Below are positions 19,344 through 28,423 of a stretch of DNA of 64,000 bases, in pieces. The stretch lies in NCBI GenBank assembly GCA_963545565.1, contig CAUUJV010000007.1:19992-83991 (forward strand). Direction: 5' to 3'. The translations under genes were made by a program, and so were the position numbers. The stretch's first letter is position 1. Each line of letters starts with the position of its first letter. This stretch comes from CAUUJV01 sp963545565 (GTDB taxonomy: Bacteria > Actinomycetota > Actinomycetes > Actinomycetales > Bifidobacteriaceae). Below the pieces are notes generated by a model. The model saw only the letters and a program-made list of their open reading frames with translations, had not been told where the DNA came from and ran no database searches.

Positions 19344-19916
19344 ATGCTGATACCTTATGAAACCAAAAAGTTCTACTACGGATTTCCGATTTTTGTACTC
19401 GGATTCGAAGATGAGAACGAAGGGTATAACATCACTACATGCAGTTCGTCTTATTCGCTTGGCGACATGGTTACCGTTGGCATGACCACGGATACGAATG
19501 CCGCCGAGCAAATTAACAAAACTGGAAAATTCAGCATGAATTTCTTTGAAGAAGATAAGATGCCAATGGTTGAGGCTGCGGGTATTAAGCATGCTGGCAA
19601 AAAGCTGGAACAGAGCGGGGAATCGTACGAGGTAAATGAAGAACTCAATGTTCCGATTCTGACCAGTGCAAAGCTTGTTCTACTTGCTCAAGTGCGCCAC
19701 ACATATAGCTTCGGTGATTACACCAACTGGGTATGCTCGGTTGAAAAGCGATATCTTGACGACTCACTGCTCGACGATAAAGGGCACTACGCTTACGCAA
19801 GTTTTACTCCTGTGGTTTATGAAGGTGACCATCGCCGCCGAGTTTATCGCCATCTTCAAGCAGACAGTTATAAGCCTTTCGGCAGTTATATGAGGGCCGA
19901 ACGTGACTCTCGTTAG
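19344..19916 (+). CDS. Flavin-reductase-like (FMN-binding split-barrel) protein
   Basis: 190 residues similar in layout to the DIM6/NTAB flavin reductase-like family: N-terminal FYYGFPIFVLGF, then YNITTCSSSYSLGDMVTVGM, matching the flavin phosphate-binding strand and loop of the split barrel, and an internal FSMNFFEEDKMPMVEAAG. Members bind FMN and reduce flavins or act as oxidoreductases of unknown substrate. There is no partner monooxygenase nearby. A short gap on each side leaves it possibly a single-gene unit. Family assignment is good, function open. Confidence 0.75.
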   Translation: MLIPYETKKFYYGFPIFVLGFEDENEGYNITTCSSSYSLGDMVTVGMTTDTNAAEQINKTGKFSMNFFEEDKMPMVEAAGIKHAGKKLEQSGESYEVNEELNVPILTSAKLVLLAQVRHTYSFGDYTNWVCSVEKRYLDDSLLDDKGHYAYASFTPVVYEGDHRRRVYRHLQADSYKPFGSYMRAERDSR

Positions 19917-19995
19917 CTCATCACTTATATAGTCCCGTATATAGTGGGAACAAGGTACAAGGGAACTAGATACAAGAGTTCAAGGAAGAGAAGCA

Positions 19996-22620
19996 ATGCC
20001 AGGAGCAAATCTCACACGCGTTGAAGCACAGGAACGCGCATCGATTATTTCTAATGTGCACTACAGGGTTCATCTTAATGTGACTGGTTCTGATACAGAC
20101 TTTATGTCTACCAGCACAATCACTTTTGACGCAGAAAAGGGAGCCTCTAGCTTCCTTGACTTAATCGCGAATACGGTTGAATCTGTTACTTTGAATGGAA
20201 AACCACTTGACCCTACTCAAGTTTTCATAGATTCCCGCATCGAGATGTCTCATCTTGAAGAACATAACGAAATTACCGTTGTTGCTTTGTGCCAATATTC
20301 TCGCACTGGCGAAGGTATGCATCGCAGCGTTGATCCAACAGATGGCAACGTGTATCTCTATACTCAGTTTGAAGTTCCAGATGCTCGCCGCGTGTATGCC
20401 GTGTTTGACCAGCCAGATTTGAAGGCACAGTTTGACTTTTCTGTAGACACTCCAGCCGAGTGGGAAGTTATTTCCATCATGCCTGCCCGCGAGCCTCAGC
20501 TGATTCAAAGCGCAGAAGACGCAGAGAGCGCAGAAAATATGGAAGACGAAGGTCAGCATGGCATTCGTCGCTGGACATTCCCAACAACACCAAAGATGTC
20601 AAGCTACTTAACTGCCTTCGTTGCTGGCCCGTATACAAGTTGGCACACCACTCACACTAATCCAGACGGTCGCGTAGTCCCTATGGGAATTTACTGCCGT
20701 CAAGCTTTGAAAGACGCTATGGAGCCGGACGTTGAGTATCTTTTTGATGTTACAAAGAAAGGTTTCGACTTCTATAACGAAACGTGGGGAGTAGCTTATC
20801 CATACGCAAAGTATGATCAGCTTTTTGTACCTGAATATAATGCCGGTGCAATGGAGAATATTGGCACTGTTACTATTCGTGATTCGTACGTATTCGGCTC
20901 AAAGGTTACAGATTATCTTGCCGAGCGCCGTGTTATTACCGTGCTTCACGAACTAGCACACATGTGGTTTGGTGATTTAGTCACCATGAAGTGGTGGAAC
21001 GACCTGTGGCTCAATGAGTCCTTCGCAGAATTTACGTCTACTTTGGCAACGTCTGAGGGAACTAATTGGACTAATGCGTGGGCAACTTTCTGCTCTGGTG
21101 AAAAGAGCTGGGGACAAGGCCAAGACCAGATGCCAACGACCCACCCAATCGTTGCTCCTATTGATGATTTGCACGATACTGAGGTCAACTTTGACGGTAT
21201 TACTTATGCTAAGGGCGCTTCCGTTTTGAAGCAACTTGTAGCATACGTTGGTCGAACTGAATTCTTCACAGGCATTCATAACTACCTAATTAAGCATGCT
21301 TACTCTAACGCAACATTAGATGATTTGCTTAATGAGTTAGAGGAGACTTCTGGGCGCGATCTCAAGACATGGTCTGCGCAGTGGCTTGAACAAGCAGGAA
21401 TCAACACCATTACTTCTAGTGTTGAGACCGATGATGAAGGCATTATCACTGAGCTCGCTCTCACTCAGACCGCCAGCGAAGAATATCCTGTATTGCGTAA
21501 TCACCGTTTGGCAATCGGCTTCTACAATGTTGATGAAACGGGCTCTGTTGTGCGCACAGATCGCTTCGAGCTTGATGTAACAGGGGAATGCACTGTTGTT
21601 GAAGAAGCTAAGGGATTGAAGCGTCCAGCATTTATCATGGTCAATGATGATGATTTGACCTACACGAAGCTACGTTTTGACGCTGAATCACTCAAGTTTG
21701 CTCAAGATAATTTGTATCGTTTCTCTGACGCGCTTTCCCGAGCAGTTGTGTGGTTGAGTTTGTGGGATATGACTCGCGATGCTGAACTTCCGGCACAGGA
21801 ATTTATCAACACTAGTCTGAAGGCTTTGGGCACCGAGAAAGAATCTACTACATTCCGTTATGCTCTAGGGCAGGTTGCAACTGCTGTTAACCATTATGTT
21901 GATCCTGCAAAGCGCGGTGAAATAGCAGAAAATGTTGCTAGCTCACTGTGGCAGCTTGCTCAGTCTGCTCCTGCGGGTTCTGACGAGCAGCTGCAGCTCG
22001 TTACTGCTTATTTGAATGCCGGCCGTGGTTCTGAGTTTGCTCGCCGCGCACAGGGTCTGCTTGATGGAGACTTGGTGCTTAACGGTTTGCAGATTGACAA
22101 CAACATGCGTTGGAATATCGTTATTGCGCAGGCAGCAGCAGGCGCTATCACCGCAGAAGCCATCGACGCTGAGCTTGCAGCACGAGATACCACTGAAAAT
22201 CGACAGTTTGCAATTATGGCAAAAGCAGCAATCCCAACACCAGAGGCAAAAGCATGGGCGTGGGATCAGTCATTGAACAACAATAACCTCACAAATTCTC
22301 AGATTGAGAATGTTGCTGGTGGATTCTCCTTGAACACAGATTCTACTTTGTACAGCGATTATGTTGCGAAGTATTTTGATTCCATTGATTGGGTGTGGAA
22401 GAATAAGACTTTCCATATGTCTGAAGCACTTTTGCAAGGTACGTCTCGTGGATCTGGACTTTATCCAAGTCAAGCAGATGCTGAAGCTTTGGTGAATGCT
22501 GGTCACGCATGGCTTGAATCTCATGTAGATGCAGACCGCGCATTACGTCGCATGGTTGTAGAGAATGTGGATTCCTCTGAACGTGTTCTTAAGGTTCAGT
22601 CATACAATAGTGCTTTATAA
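19996..22620 (+). CDS. pepN: Aminopeptidase N (M1 metallopeptidase)
   Basis: 874 residues, full length for actinobacterial PepN. It removes N-terminal residues from peptides in the cytosol, important in peptide-fed bacteria. The exopeptidase motif GAMENIGTV is near residue 284. The zinc site HELAH (His318, His322) is followed 18 residues later by the third ligand in NESFAEF. A C-terminal helical ERAP1-like domain fills the rest. The start ATG is preceded by AAGGAAGAGAAG. The 79-bp upstream gap carries two TATATAGT copies around CCCG but no clear terminator. Confidence 0.95.
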   Translation: MPGANLTRVEAQERASIISNVHYRVHLNVTGSDTDFMSTSTITFDAEKGASSFLDLIANTVESVTLNGKPLDPTQVFIDSRIEMSHLEEHNEITVVALCQYSRTGEGMHRSVDPTDGNVYLYTQFEVPDARRVYAVFDQPDLKAQFDFSVDTPAEWEVISIMPAREPQLIQSAEDAESAENMEDEGQHGIRRWTFPTTPKMSSYLTAFVAGPYTSWHTTHTNPDGRVVPMGIYCRQALKDAMEPDVEYLFDVTKKGFDFYNETWGVAYPYAKYDQLFVPEYNAGAMENIGTVTIRDSYVFGSKVTDYLAERRVITVLHELAHMWFGDLVTMKWWNDLWLNESFAEFTSTLATSEGTNWTNAWATFCSGEKSWGQGQDQMPTTHPIVAPIDDLHDTEVNFDGITYAKGASVLKQLVAYVGRTEFFTGIHNYLIKHAYSNATLDDLLNELEETSGRDLKTWSAQWLEQAGINTITSSVETDDEGIITELALTQTASEEYPVLRNHRLAIGFYNVDETGSVVRTDRFELDVTGECTVVEEAKGLKRPAFIMVNDDDLTYTKLRFDAESLKFAQDNLYRFSDALSRAVVWLSLWDMTRDAELPAQEFINTSLKALGTEKESTTFRYALGQVATAVNHYVDPAKRGEIAENVASSLWQLAQSAPAGSDEQLQLVTAYLNAGRGSEFARRAQGLLDGDLVLNGLQIDNNMRWNIVIAQAAAGAITAEAIDAELAARDTTENRQFAIMAKAAIPTPEAKAWAWDQSLNNNNLTNSQIENVAGGFSLNTDSTLYSDYVAKYFDSIDWVWKNKTFHMSEALLQGTSRGSGLYPSQADAEALVNAGHAWLESHVDADRALRRMVVENVDSSERVLKVQSYNSAL

Positions 22621-22658
22621 GCTCATACGTCGTAGTTGGTATAAGGAGCAGTTTGCAT

Positions 22659-24029
22659 ATGGCAAGACTTTTTGGAACTGACGGAGTTCGTGGACTTGCA
22701 AACGGATTACTCACCGCTCAGCTTGCTCTTGAGATGGGTGATGCTGCAGTGCGTGTGTTCGCAGACGATGAGACTCAAGGCCGCCGTCGCGCGCTCGTGG
22801 GTCGAGATACTCGCGTTTCAGGAGACTTTCTCGCTTCTGCTCTTTCTGCAGGTATGAGCGCTGGCGGATTTGACGTTATCGATGCTGGGATTATTCCAAC
22901 TCCTGGTGTTGCATACTTGACTTCTGTGCTCAACGTGGAAATGGGAGCAGTGATTTCTGCATCCCATAACCCCATGCCAGATAACGGCATTAAATTCTTT
23001 GCTCGCGGTGGTTTTAAGCTTCCAGACAGCAAGGAAGATGAAATTCAGGCATTGATGGGCACAGATTGGGAGCGCCCAACTGGTGATGGCGTGGGGCGTA
23101 TCTCTCACGATTCCACTACAGCAACCAACCTGTATATTGAGCATCTCGTTGACTCTGTTGCTCCGCGCAACGCTGATAAGAGCCGCCCTGAACCTCTAAA
23201 AGGCTTGCGTATCGTAGCTGATTGTGCCAACGGTGCAACGTCTGTTGTAGCCCCTGAAGCTCTTCGCCAGGCTGGCGCAGATGTGGTTGTTATCAACGCT
23301 TCTCCAGATGGCTATAACATCAATGATCACGCTGGTTCCACGCATCCAGAGCAGCTTCAGGCTATGGTCGTGGCTTCTAAAGCAGATATGGGCGTGGCGT
23401 TCGATGGTGATGCAGATCGCTGTTTGGCAGTTGACGCAGAAGGCACACTCGTCAATGGCGATCAGATCATGGGAATTTTGGCACGTTCCTATAAGAACTC
23501 GGGCAAACTCGCGCATGATACTCTCGTCATTACTGTGATGAGTAATCTTGGCTTGATTCTTGCCTTAGAAAAGATGGGAATCAAGACTGTTCAGACCGGC
23601 GTAGGCGATCGCTATGTTCTTGAGGAAATGCTCAAAGGCGGCTATACCTTGGGCGGCGAACAGTCTGGGCATGTGATTAACCGTGAGTTTGCTACCACGG
23701 GCGATGGAACTCTTACTGCTTTACGTTTGGCTTTCGAAGTAGTGAATTCTGGAAAAACTTTGAAAGAGCTTGCATCAGATTTCCCTCAGCTACCTCAACA
23801 GCTCGTTAATGTTCCCAATGTTGACAAGCTTGCTGCCAGCACAAATGAGGCTGTACAGGCAGCAGTAGCTAAGGAAGAAGAGTACTTGGGTTCCACTGGT
23901 CGTGTGCTTCTTCGCCCCTCAGGCACTGAGCCACTTGTACGCGTTATGGCAGAGGGTGCAACGCAGGAGCAAGCTGATGAAGTATGCAACCGCCTTGCAA
24001 AGGTAGTAGCACGAGAACTTGCTCTTTAA
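22659..24029 (+). CDS. glmM: Phosphoglucosamine mutase
   Basis: 456 residues from the ATG at 22659. It converts glucosamine-6-phosphate to glucosamine-1-phosphate on the way to UDP-GlcNAc and peptidoglycan. The phosphoserine is Ser102 in ISASHNPMPDNG, the same number as in the E. coli enzyme. The metal-binding DGDADR and the sugar-phosphate loop RPSGTEPLVRV are present. A TTG at 22653 is in frame, but AAGGAG (22643-22648) is spaced correctly only for the ATG. The order pepN-glmM-def has gaps of 25-40 bases and looks like one transcript. Confidence 0.95.
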   Translation: MARLFGTDGVRGLANGLLTAQLALEMGDAAVRVFADDETQGRRRALVGRDTRVSGDFLASALSAGMSAGGFDVIDAGIIPTPGVAYLTSVLNVEMGAVISASHNPMPDNGIKFFARGGFKLPDSKEDEIQALMGTDWERPTGDGVGRISHDSTTATNLYIEHLVDSVAPRNADKSRPEPLKGLRIVADCANGATSVVAPEALRQAGADVVVINASPDGYNINDHAGSTHPEQLQAMVVASKADMGVAFDGDADRCLAVDAEGTLVNGDQIMGILARSYKNSGKLAHDTLVITVMSNLGLILALEKMGIKTVQTGVGDRYVLEEMLKGGYTLGGEQSGHVINREFATTGDGTLTALRLAFEVVNSGKTLKELASDFPQLPQQLVNVPNVDKLAASTNEAVQAAVAKEEEYLGSTGRVLLRPSGTEPLVRVMAEGATQEQADEVCNRLAKVVARELAL

Positions 24030-24054
24030 GTTTTAATTTTTTTGAAGGAATAAC

Positions 24055-24708
24055 ATGGCTTGGGATACCTCCAATATTGACAAAGCACTCGACCGTGACG
24101 TTTTACAGCTTATTTCTGAAGTAGATGGTGATGGCAATCTTCCTATCGTGCAGATGGGGGAGCCGGTGCTTCGTCTCGATACTGTGAAATATGACGGTCA
24201 GCTTTCTGCTCGTACCCTTGAAAAGCTTATTACCGTAATGCGTAAAACAATGCTTGAAGCACCTGGCGTTGGTCTCGCTGGCCCACAGATTGGTTTGGGC
24301 TTGGCTATTGCCGTGATTGAAGATCATGTGCGCGATGATGAGGATGATCCTCGTGGCATTGCCGAAGTTCCTTTCCACGCAGTTATTAATCCAAGGTATG
24401 AGCCATTAAATGATGAGACTGCAAGCTACTATGAAGGATGCTTATCACTCGATGGGTATCAGGCGGTTCGTAAGCGCTGGTTAAATATTAAAGCGACATG
24501 GGTTGATGAGACTGGTGAAGAACATACAGAAGAGCTTCACAACTGGCCAGCTCGCATTTTTCAGCATGAAACCGATCATTTAAGTGGTGAGGTTTATATC
24601 GATAAGGCTGAGATTCGCAGCTTGTCTTCCTACGACAATCTTGATGAGTACTGGGCTTTCGATCCTGTTCCAACAGACGCCGCTGAAGCCCTCGGCTTTG
24701 AACTTTAA
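24055..24708 (+). CDS. def: Peptide deformylase
   Basis: 217 residues. It removes the formyl group from nascent proteins. The three motifs are GVGLAGPQIG (near residue 72; usually GLAAPQ, here Gly for Ala), EGCLSL with metal ligand Cys129, and HETDHLSG with His171, Glu172 and His175. A ~40-residue N-terminal extension and an acidic insertion DDEDDPRG are as in other actinobacterial deformylases. It follows glmM by 25 bases, with GAAGGA as ribosome site. It ends 25 bases from the convergent propeller gene, leaving little room for a terminator. Confidence 0.95.
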   Translation: MAWDTSNIDKALDRDVLQLISEVDGDGNLPIVQMGEPVLRLDTVKYDGQLSARTLEKLITVMRKTMLEAPGVGLAGPQIGLGLAIAVIEDHVRDDEDDPRGIAEVPFHAVINPRYEPLNDETASYYEGCLSLDGYQAVRKRWLNIKATWVDETGEEHTEELHNWPARIFQHETDHLSGEVYIDKAEIRSLSSYDNLDEYWAFDPVPTDAAEALGFEL

Positions 24709-24733
24709 TTTTTAGATTCTATTTTTAGAAAAT

Positions 24734-26905
24734 TTAATCCAAGAAGTTTGAGCTGACTATCAGTGTGTTCAATCCGTAAGTAGCCGTTGCATTGATAGCA
24801 TCAAATCCACCGGTTGGAGTGGAGCTAAAAATAGCTGAGGTGCTATACGTGCTGTAGGCGCTCTCTGCTTTTCCGATTTCAGTAGAGTCCGAATCGTCTT
24901 CTGACTCAGTAGATTCGCTGGCGCTAGAATCGGAGTCAGAGCTAGGGGAAGTAGAGCTTTCAGACGAAGAATCACTTGGAATATTGCTGAGTCTGTTTGC
25001 TGCGTTCGCATCGGCAAACCAGTAGCCTTGCATATCATATGCCATCACCCTGTAGAGAGTTTTAACACTGAGCTGCGGCTTTACTGTGTACCTGCGAAGC
25101 AGCTTGCCTGAAGTAGTGTATAGAGCCCAAGATCCGCTATTAGATACTGTGGCTAGAATGGTGTTTCCAAAACGCTGAGCATCGCCGTGCGTAGAACTAT
25201 AGGGCACTGTGAATGACGAAACTAGCGTAAACGTATTGGTTTTTTCGTCTATAAGATAACGCGAGAACCGTGAATGATTATGCGCTTTTCCATTCGTGCT
25301 CGTGGTGGCATATGGGGTTACGGTGTCCCAATCGAAGTCAGGCAGAGTAGAACTATGCGCATAGTTGTTATTCAGCATTGTTACGTAATACTGACCTTCG
25401 CTCAAGTCTGCCGTACGTTCAACAGACACATTGCTTTGCCCAGCAAAGTAGTGGAAATCGCTGCTGCGTGAATAAACCTGCTTCGTATAGCCAAAGGAAT
25501 TCCACAGCTCGCTCGGTCCCACAACGTAATTTAGCTTAGGAGTTGACTCAAGATTTGAAATACTAATCAGCGAAGAAGTCTCGCGAGAGCTAAGCAAAAT
25601 ACTACCGTTTGGCATCCATTGGATTGAATTGAGCTGCAGCCAGTCAACAGACTTCACTTTTTTAGAAACTGTTGTATAAACCTGCGTGCGATATTTCTTA
25701 AGAACATCGCGCAGGTCTACAAGTTTTTTCACACTGCCGTTATTATGAATGTCAATTTGAATAATTGCACTGCCTTGGTCAATTGCAGCATAGCCGAACT
25801 CAGTATCTGTTTTATCTGTAGCAATTGCCACAATGTTTCCGTCAGAATCGAATGCAAAATCGTTATACAAAGTGTAGTTGGACGGAAGATTATAAATATT
25901 AACAAGGCGGCCAAGTCTATCCATTGCAGAAATCTGATTATTGGCGCTCGCATAATACATAACTCCGCCACTGAAGAGAAGCCTGGTGGCTTGATATCCA
26001 TTTAGCGGGATTTCGGCACGAAGCACACCATTAGCATCGTAAAAAAGAAGGAACCGCTGATCGAATCGGGCATCCCCTAAAATGGCATAAAGCCCAGAGC
26101 TCATTGAGCTGGCAGCCAAGGCACTTGAATCATCGATGGCATTTGCATTCGTTTCGCCATGTGTAGTTGAAATATTTGTGTTCGATGACTGAATTTGTAC
26201 ACCAGATTGAGCAGTTTTGGCTGAAATCTTAATAGCTTCTTCGCCAAGTAAATCGCGTGATGTGTATTTGCGCATCACTTGCTCGGTGGTTCCGTCTTGG
26301 TAAGTAATCGTAAAAGTAACAGCGTTTCGGGTTGAAGGAATAAGACCAATCACCGTGAATTCATGCTCGTGTTGATAGGCGTTTTGCTGGTATGCCACCG
26401 CACTAAAATCTGGATATTTCGTGTCTTGAGCAGAAATAGTGTAAGAAACCTTGGCAACTCTCTCGGTTCGGAAATACACATAAGCAGAAGTGGTGTTTGT
26501 GTCGTACGGGTTGAGAAGAACCAGCATATGGTGTTGATCATAGTGGCCAGAGTTCTTTTTGCTTTCAATGCGTCGCAGAGCACGATTTTGATACGTTGTG
26601 GAATAGATATCGCTCAGTTTGGTTACGAGATTTCCTGAGGTGACTGGCGAATTTTGCTCGCGATAGTACGTGATCGAACTCCACACGGCGATGACGAGCA
26701 CCAATAAAATCGTCACAGCAATGGCACCGATTCGCATAAAACGATGAAATGGTGTTCTGCTCTCGACTTCAGTCATCACAAGGTGACGGCTTTTTGCAGA
26801 CTCGTAAGCCTGCCCAGCACCTTTAGCGCGAGTTTTGTGGTCGTCGTGAAAAACAAGCGGAGAGGATTTCTGGGAGGTATTACGAGGTTTCTGCGGTTTT
26901 GCCAT
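24734..26905 (-). CDS. Membrane-anchored ASST-fold (arylsulfotransferase-like) beta-propeller, probably non-catalytic
   Basis: 723 residues: a basic cytoplasmic N-terminus, one membrane segment at about 57-79, then an extracytoplasmic part with a beta-rich domain (about 120-215) and a propeller. The propeller resembles arylsulfate sulfotransferase (PF05935): NDFAFDSDGNIVAIATD near 344, DWLQLNSIQWMPNGSILLSS near 420 followed by Arg, and FAGQSNVSVERTAD near 490. In the catalytic family the matching places carry histidines (HHD, DWxHxNS and GQH); here they are Tyr-Asn, Gln and Ser, while the Arg of LSSR is kept. I therefore infer a binding or structural role. A Ser/Asp/Glu-rich linker (about 645-685) lies near the C-terminus. 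GGAGGG precedes the ATG. Confidence 0.65.
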   Translation of the reverse strand: MAKPQKPRNTSQKSSPLVFHDDHKTRAKGAGQAYESAKSRHLVMTEVESRTPFHRFMRIGAIAVTILLVLVIAVWSSITYYREQNSPVTSGNLVTKLSDIYSTTYQNRALRRIESKKNSGHYDQHHMLVLLNPYDTNTTSAYVYFRTERVAKVSYTISAQDTKYPDFSAVAYQQNAYQHEHEFTVIGLIPSTRNAVTFTITYQDGTTEQVMRKYTSRDLLGEEAIKISAKTAQSGVQIQSSNTNISTTHGETNANAIDDSSALAASSMSSGLYAILGDARFDQRFLLFYDANGVLRAEIPLNGYQATRLLFSGGVMYYASANNQISAMDRLGRLVNIYNLPSNYTLYNDFAFDSDGNIVAIATDKTDTEFGYAAIDQGSAIIQIDIHNNGSVKKLVDLRDVLKKYRTQVYTTVSKKVKSVDWLQLNSIQWMPNGSILLSSRETSSLISISNLESTPKLNYVVGPSELWNSFGYTKQVYSRSSDFHYFAGQSNVSVERTADLSEGQYYVTMLNNNYAHSSTLPDFDWDTVTPYATTSTNGKAHNHSRFSRYLIDEKTNTFTLVSSFTVPYSSTHGDAQRFGNTILATVSNSGSWALYTTSGKLLRRYTVKPQLSVKTLYRVMAYDMQGYWFADANAANRLSNIPSDSSSESSTSPSSDSDSSASESTESEDDSDSTEIGKAESAYSTYSTSAIFSSTPTGGFDAINATATYGLNTLIVSSNFLD

Positions 26906-27064
26906 AATCCCTCCGATGAGCTTATAAATCCAATGACTTCCTTCGTTCTCACAGTATACTGATTCACTCTGAGTTTATTTATCTTAAAGTGGTATTTGAG
27001 GTGGTGTTTGTTCTGAGTGCATTGGAAGTTTTCTGCCCAGTCGAGCTGTACAAGAAGTAGAATC

Positions 27065-27092
27065 TTGCTTATTGCGGGGCGAACTCTAATCA
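27065..27092 (+). promoter_or_regulatory. Candidate promoter of the FIVAR-like gene
   Basis: TTGCTT (27065-27070), a 16-bp spacer and TAATCA (27087-27092), giving a leader of about 12 bases that contains GAGGAAG before the ATG at 27110. Confidence 0.35.
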
Positions 27093-27109
27093 TGCAGTGA
27101 GGAAGAAGA

Positions 27110-28320
27110 ATGAGCGACAATCAGCAGCATGACGGCAAAACTGAAGTTTTTAACGCCGTGATAACAGCTGAGCCTGCGCAAGAAGAGAGTGTGAATGGCA
27201 ACGAAGAGAATCTGAAAAGGTCAAGACCTATCACAGCTGCATATGCTCTCACTTCTACTCCTATTCCTTCTTCTAAGCTTTCTAAGAAGGCCAAGGTTAT
27301 TATTGCCAGCGTCATATCTGTCGTATTGGTTATTGCTGGAAGTATTTGGGCGGTTTATTCGTATCGGAGCAATAATGATGCCAACGCACGCAATGCTGCT
27401 GAGACTTCATGCGCACAGAATTTGAGTTCGTACAACACAGTAGCGTTTCTACACTAGTTTCAGATCTAGCTAAGATTTCTGCGGCATCAGCAATTACGAC
27501 TGATCAAGTCTCAGATGCAAATACGGTTAAAAAACTTGCACAGTATGTAGAGGAAGCAGGGAAGTATTCCCAAGAAGATGATGCGCAATTCTGCAAAACA
27601 AGCTTAAGCGTTGCTATATTGAGTCAGCGAGCAGCACAGTTAGAGCAAAAAGAGAAGAGCGTTGCAAATATTGATGTGAAGCTTAAGCAAGCTGCTAATT
27701 TGGTGACAAAGAGTGAAGCAAAACGCACATTAAGTACGAGCATCAACACGGGTGCAGAGTTAGCAAATTCTGCTCAAAACAATGTAGCCGATTCTGCCAC
27801 AATTACCGAGCTTAAAAAGGTTATTAAGTCAGCTAAAAAGGTTTTGAATAATAAGAAAGCAACTGAAGCACAGTACACTGACGCAAACACTAATGTTCAA
27901 AATGCTATAACGGCAGTGAACGCGTCTGTTGCCACTAAACAGGCTCAGGAAGCTGATGCAACGCGGTGCTCCACGATTGCTGCTACATATTTACTCTGGC
28001 AAGGCGATGCTTCGATTACGCTTGCTGCTGATTGTTCTCTCACGGTTCAAAGCGACAGCGGAAGTGATAGCGGAAACGGCAATGGAAGCACAACAACCAC
28101 GTATGCATACAGTGCAAACAGCTTCAGCAAAGATGACGCCACTGGTGTGATGTCGTGGGAAGATAGTCAAGGCGCTACATGGCGCTACATTCCAAGCGGG
28201 CAGGCGTCAAATGTGGAATCTACGCAGCAGTTGGCGAGTAACTATCAGATGAGTAATGATGATGTCAATATGTACACGTGGCTAATAAGTAGCGATGGAG
28301 CATACACTCTCAGTAATTGA
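27110..28320 (+). pseudogene. Membrane-anchored FIVAR-like extracellular protein, disrupted by a frameshift
   Basis: Two overlapping frames seem to form one gene. The first (27110-27457) has a strong ribosome site (GAGGAAG), a cytoplasmic N-terminus, a membrane segment (VIIASVISVVLVIAGSIWAV, residues 64-83) and stops at TAG 27455. The second (27409-28320) has no ribosome site and continues with helical, Ala/Lys/Thr-rich sequence. It includes a FIVAR-like unit (ELKKVIKSAKKVLNN, then KKATEAQYTDANTNVQNAI), a Ser/Gly/Asn linker and a Trp-rich end. The shift lies between 27403 and 27457; one missing base would join ...SSYNT to SVSTLVSDLAKIS. Frameshift, sequencing error or phase variation cannot be told apart. 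Related anchored proteins face the exterior; the ligand is unknown. Confidence 0.65.
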
Positions 28321-28423
28321 AGATAGCTGTCTGTGAGCTATGTGGTTTCAACGCGCGCAAGCTTGTATGGCTCGCACTGTCTGTAGACTAGTGACGTTGT
28401 ATTTCGCGAGAAAAGGTTTTGGC

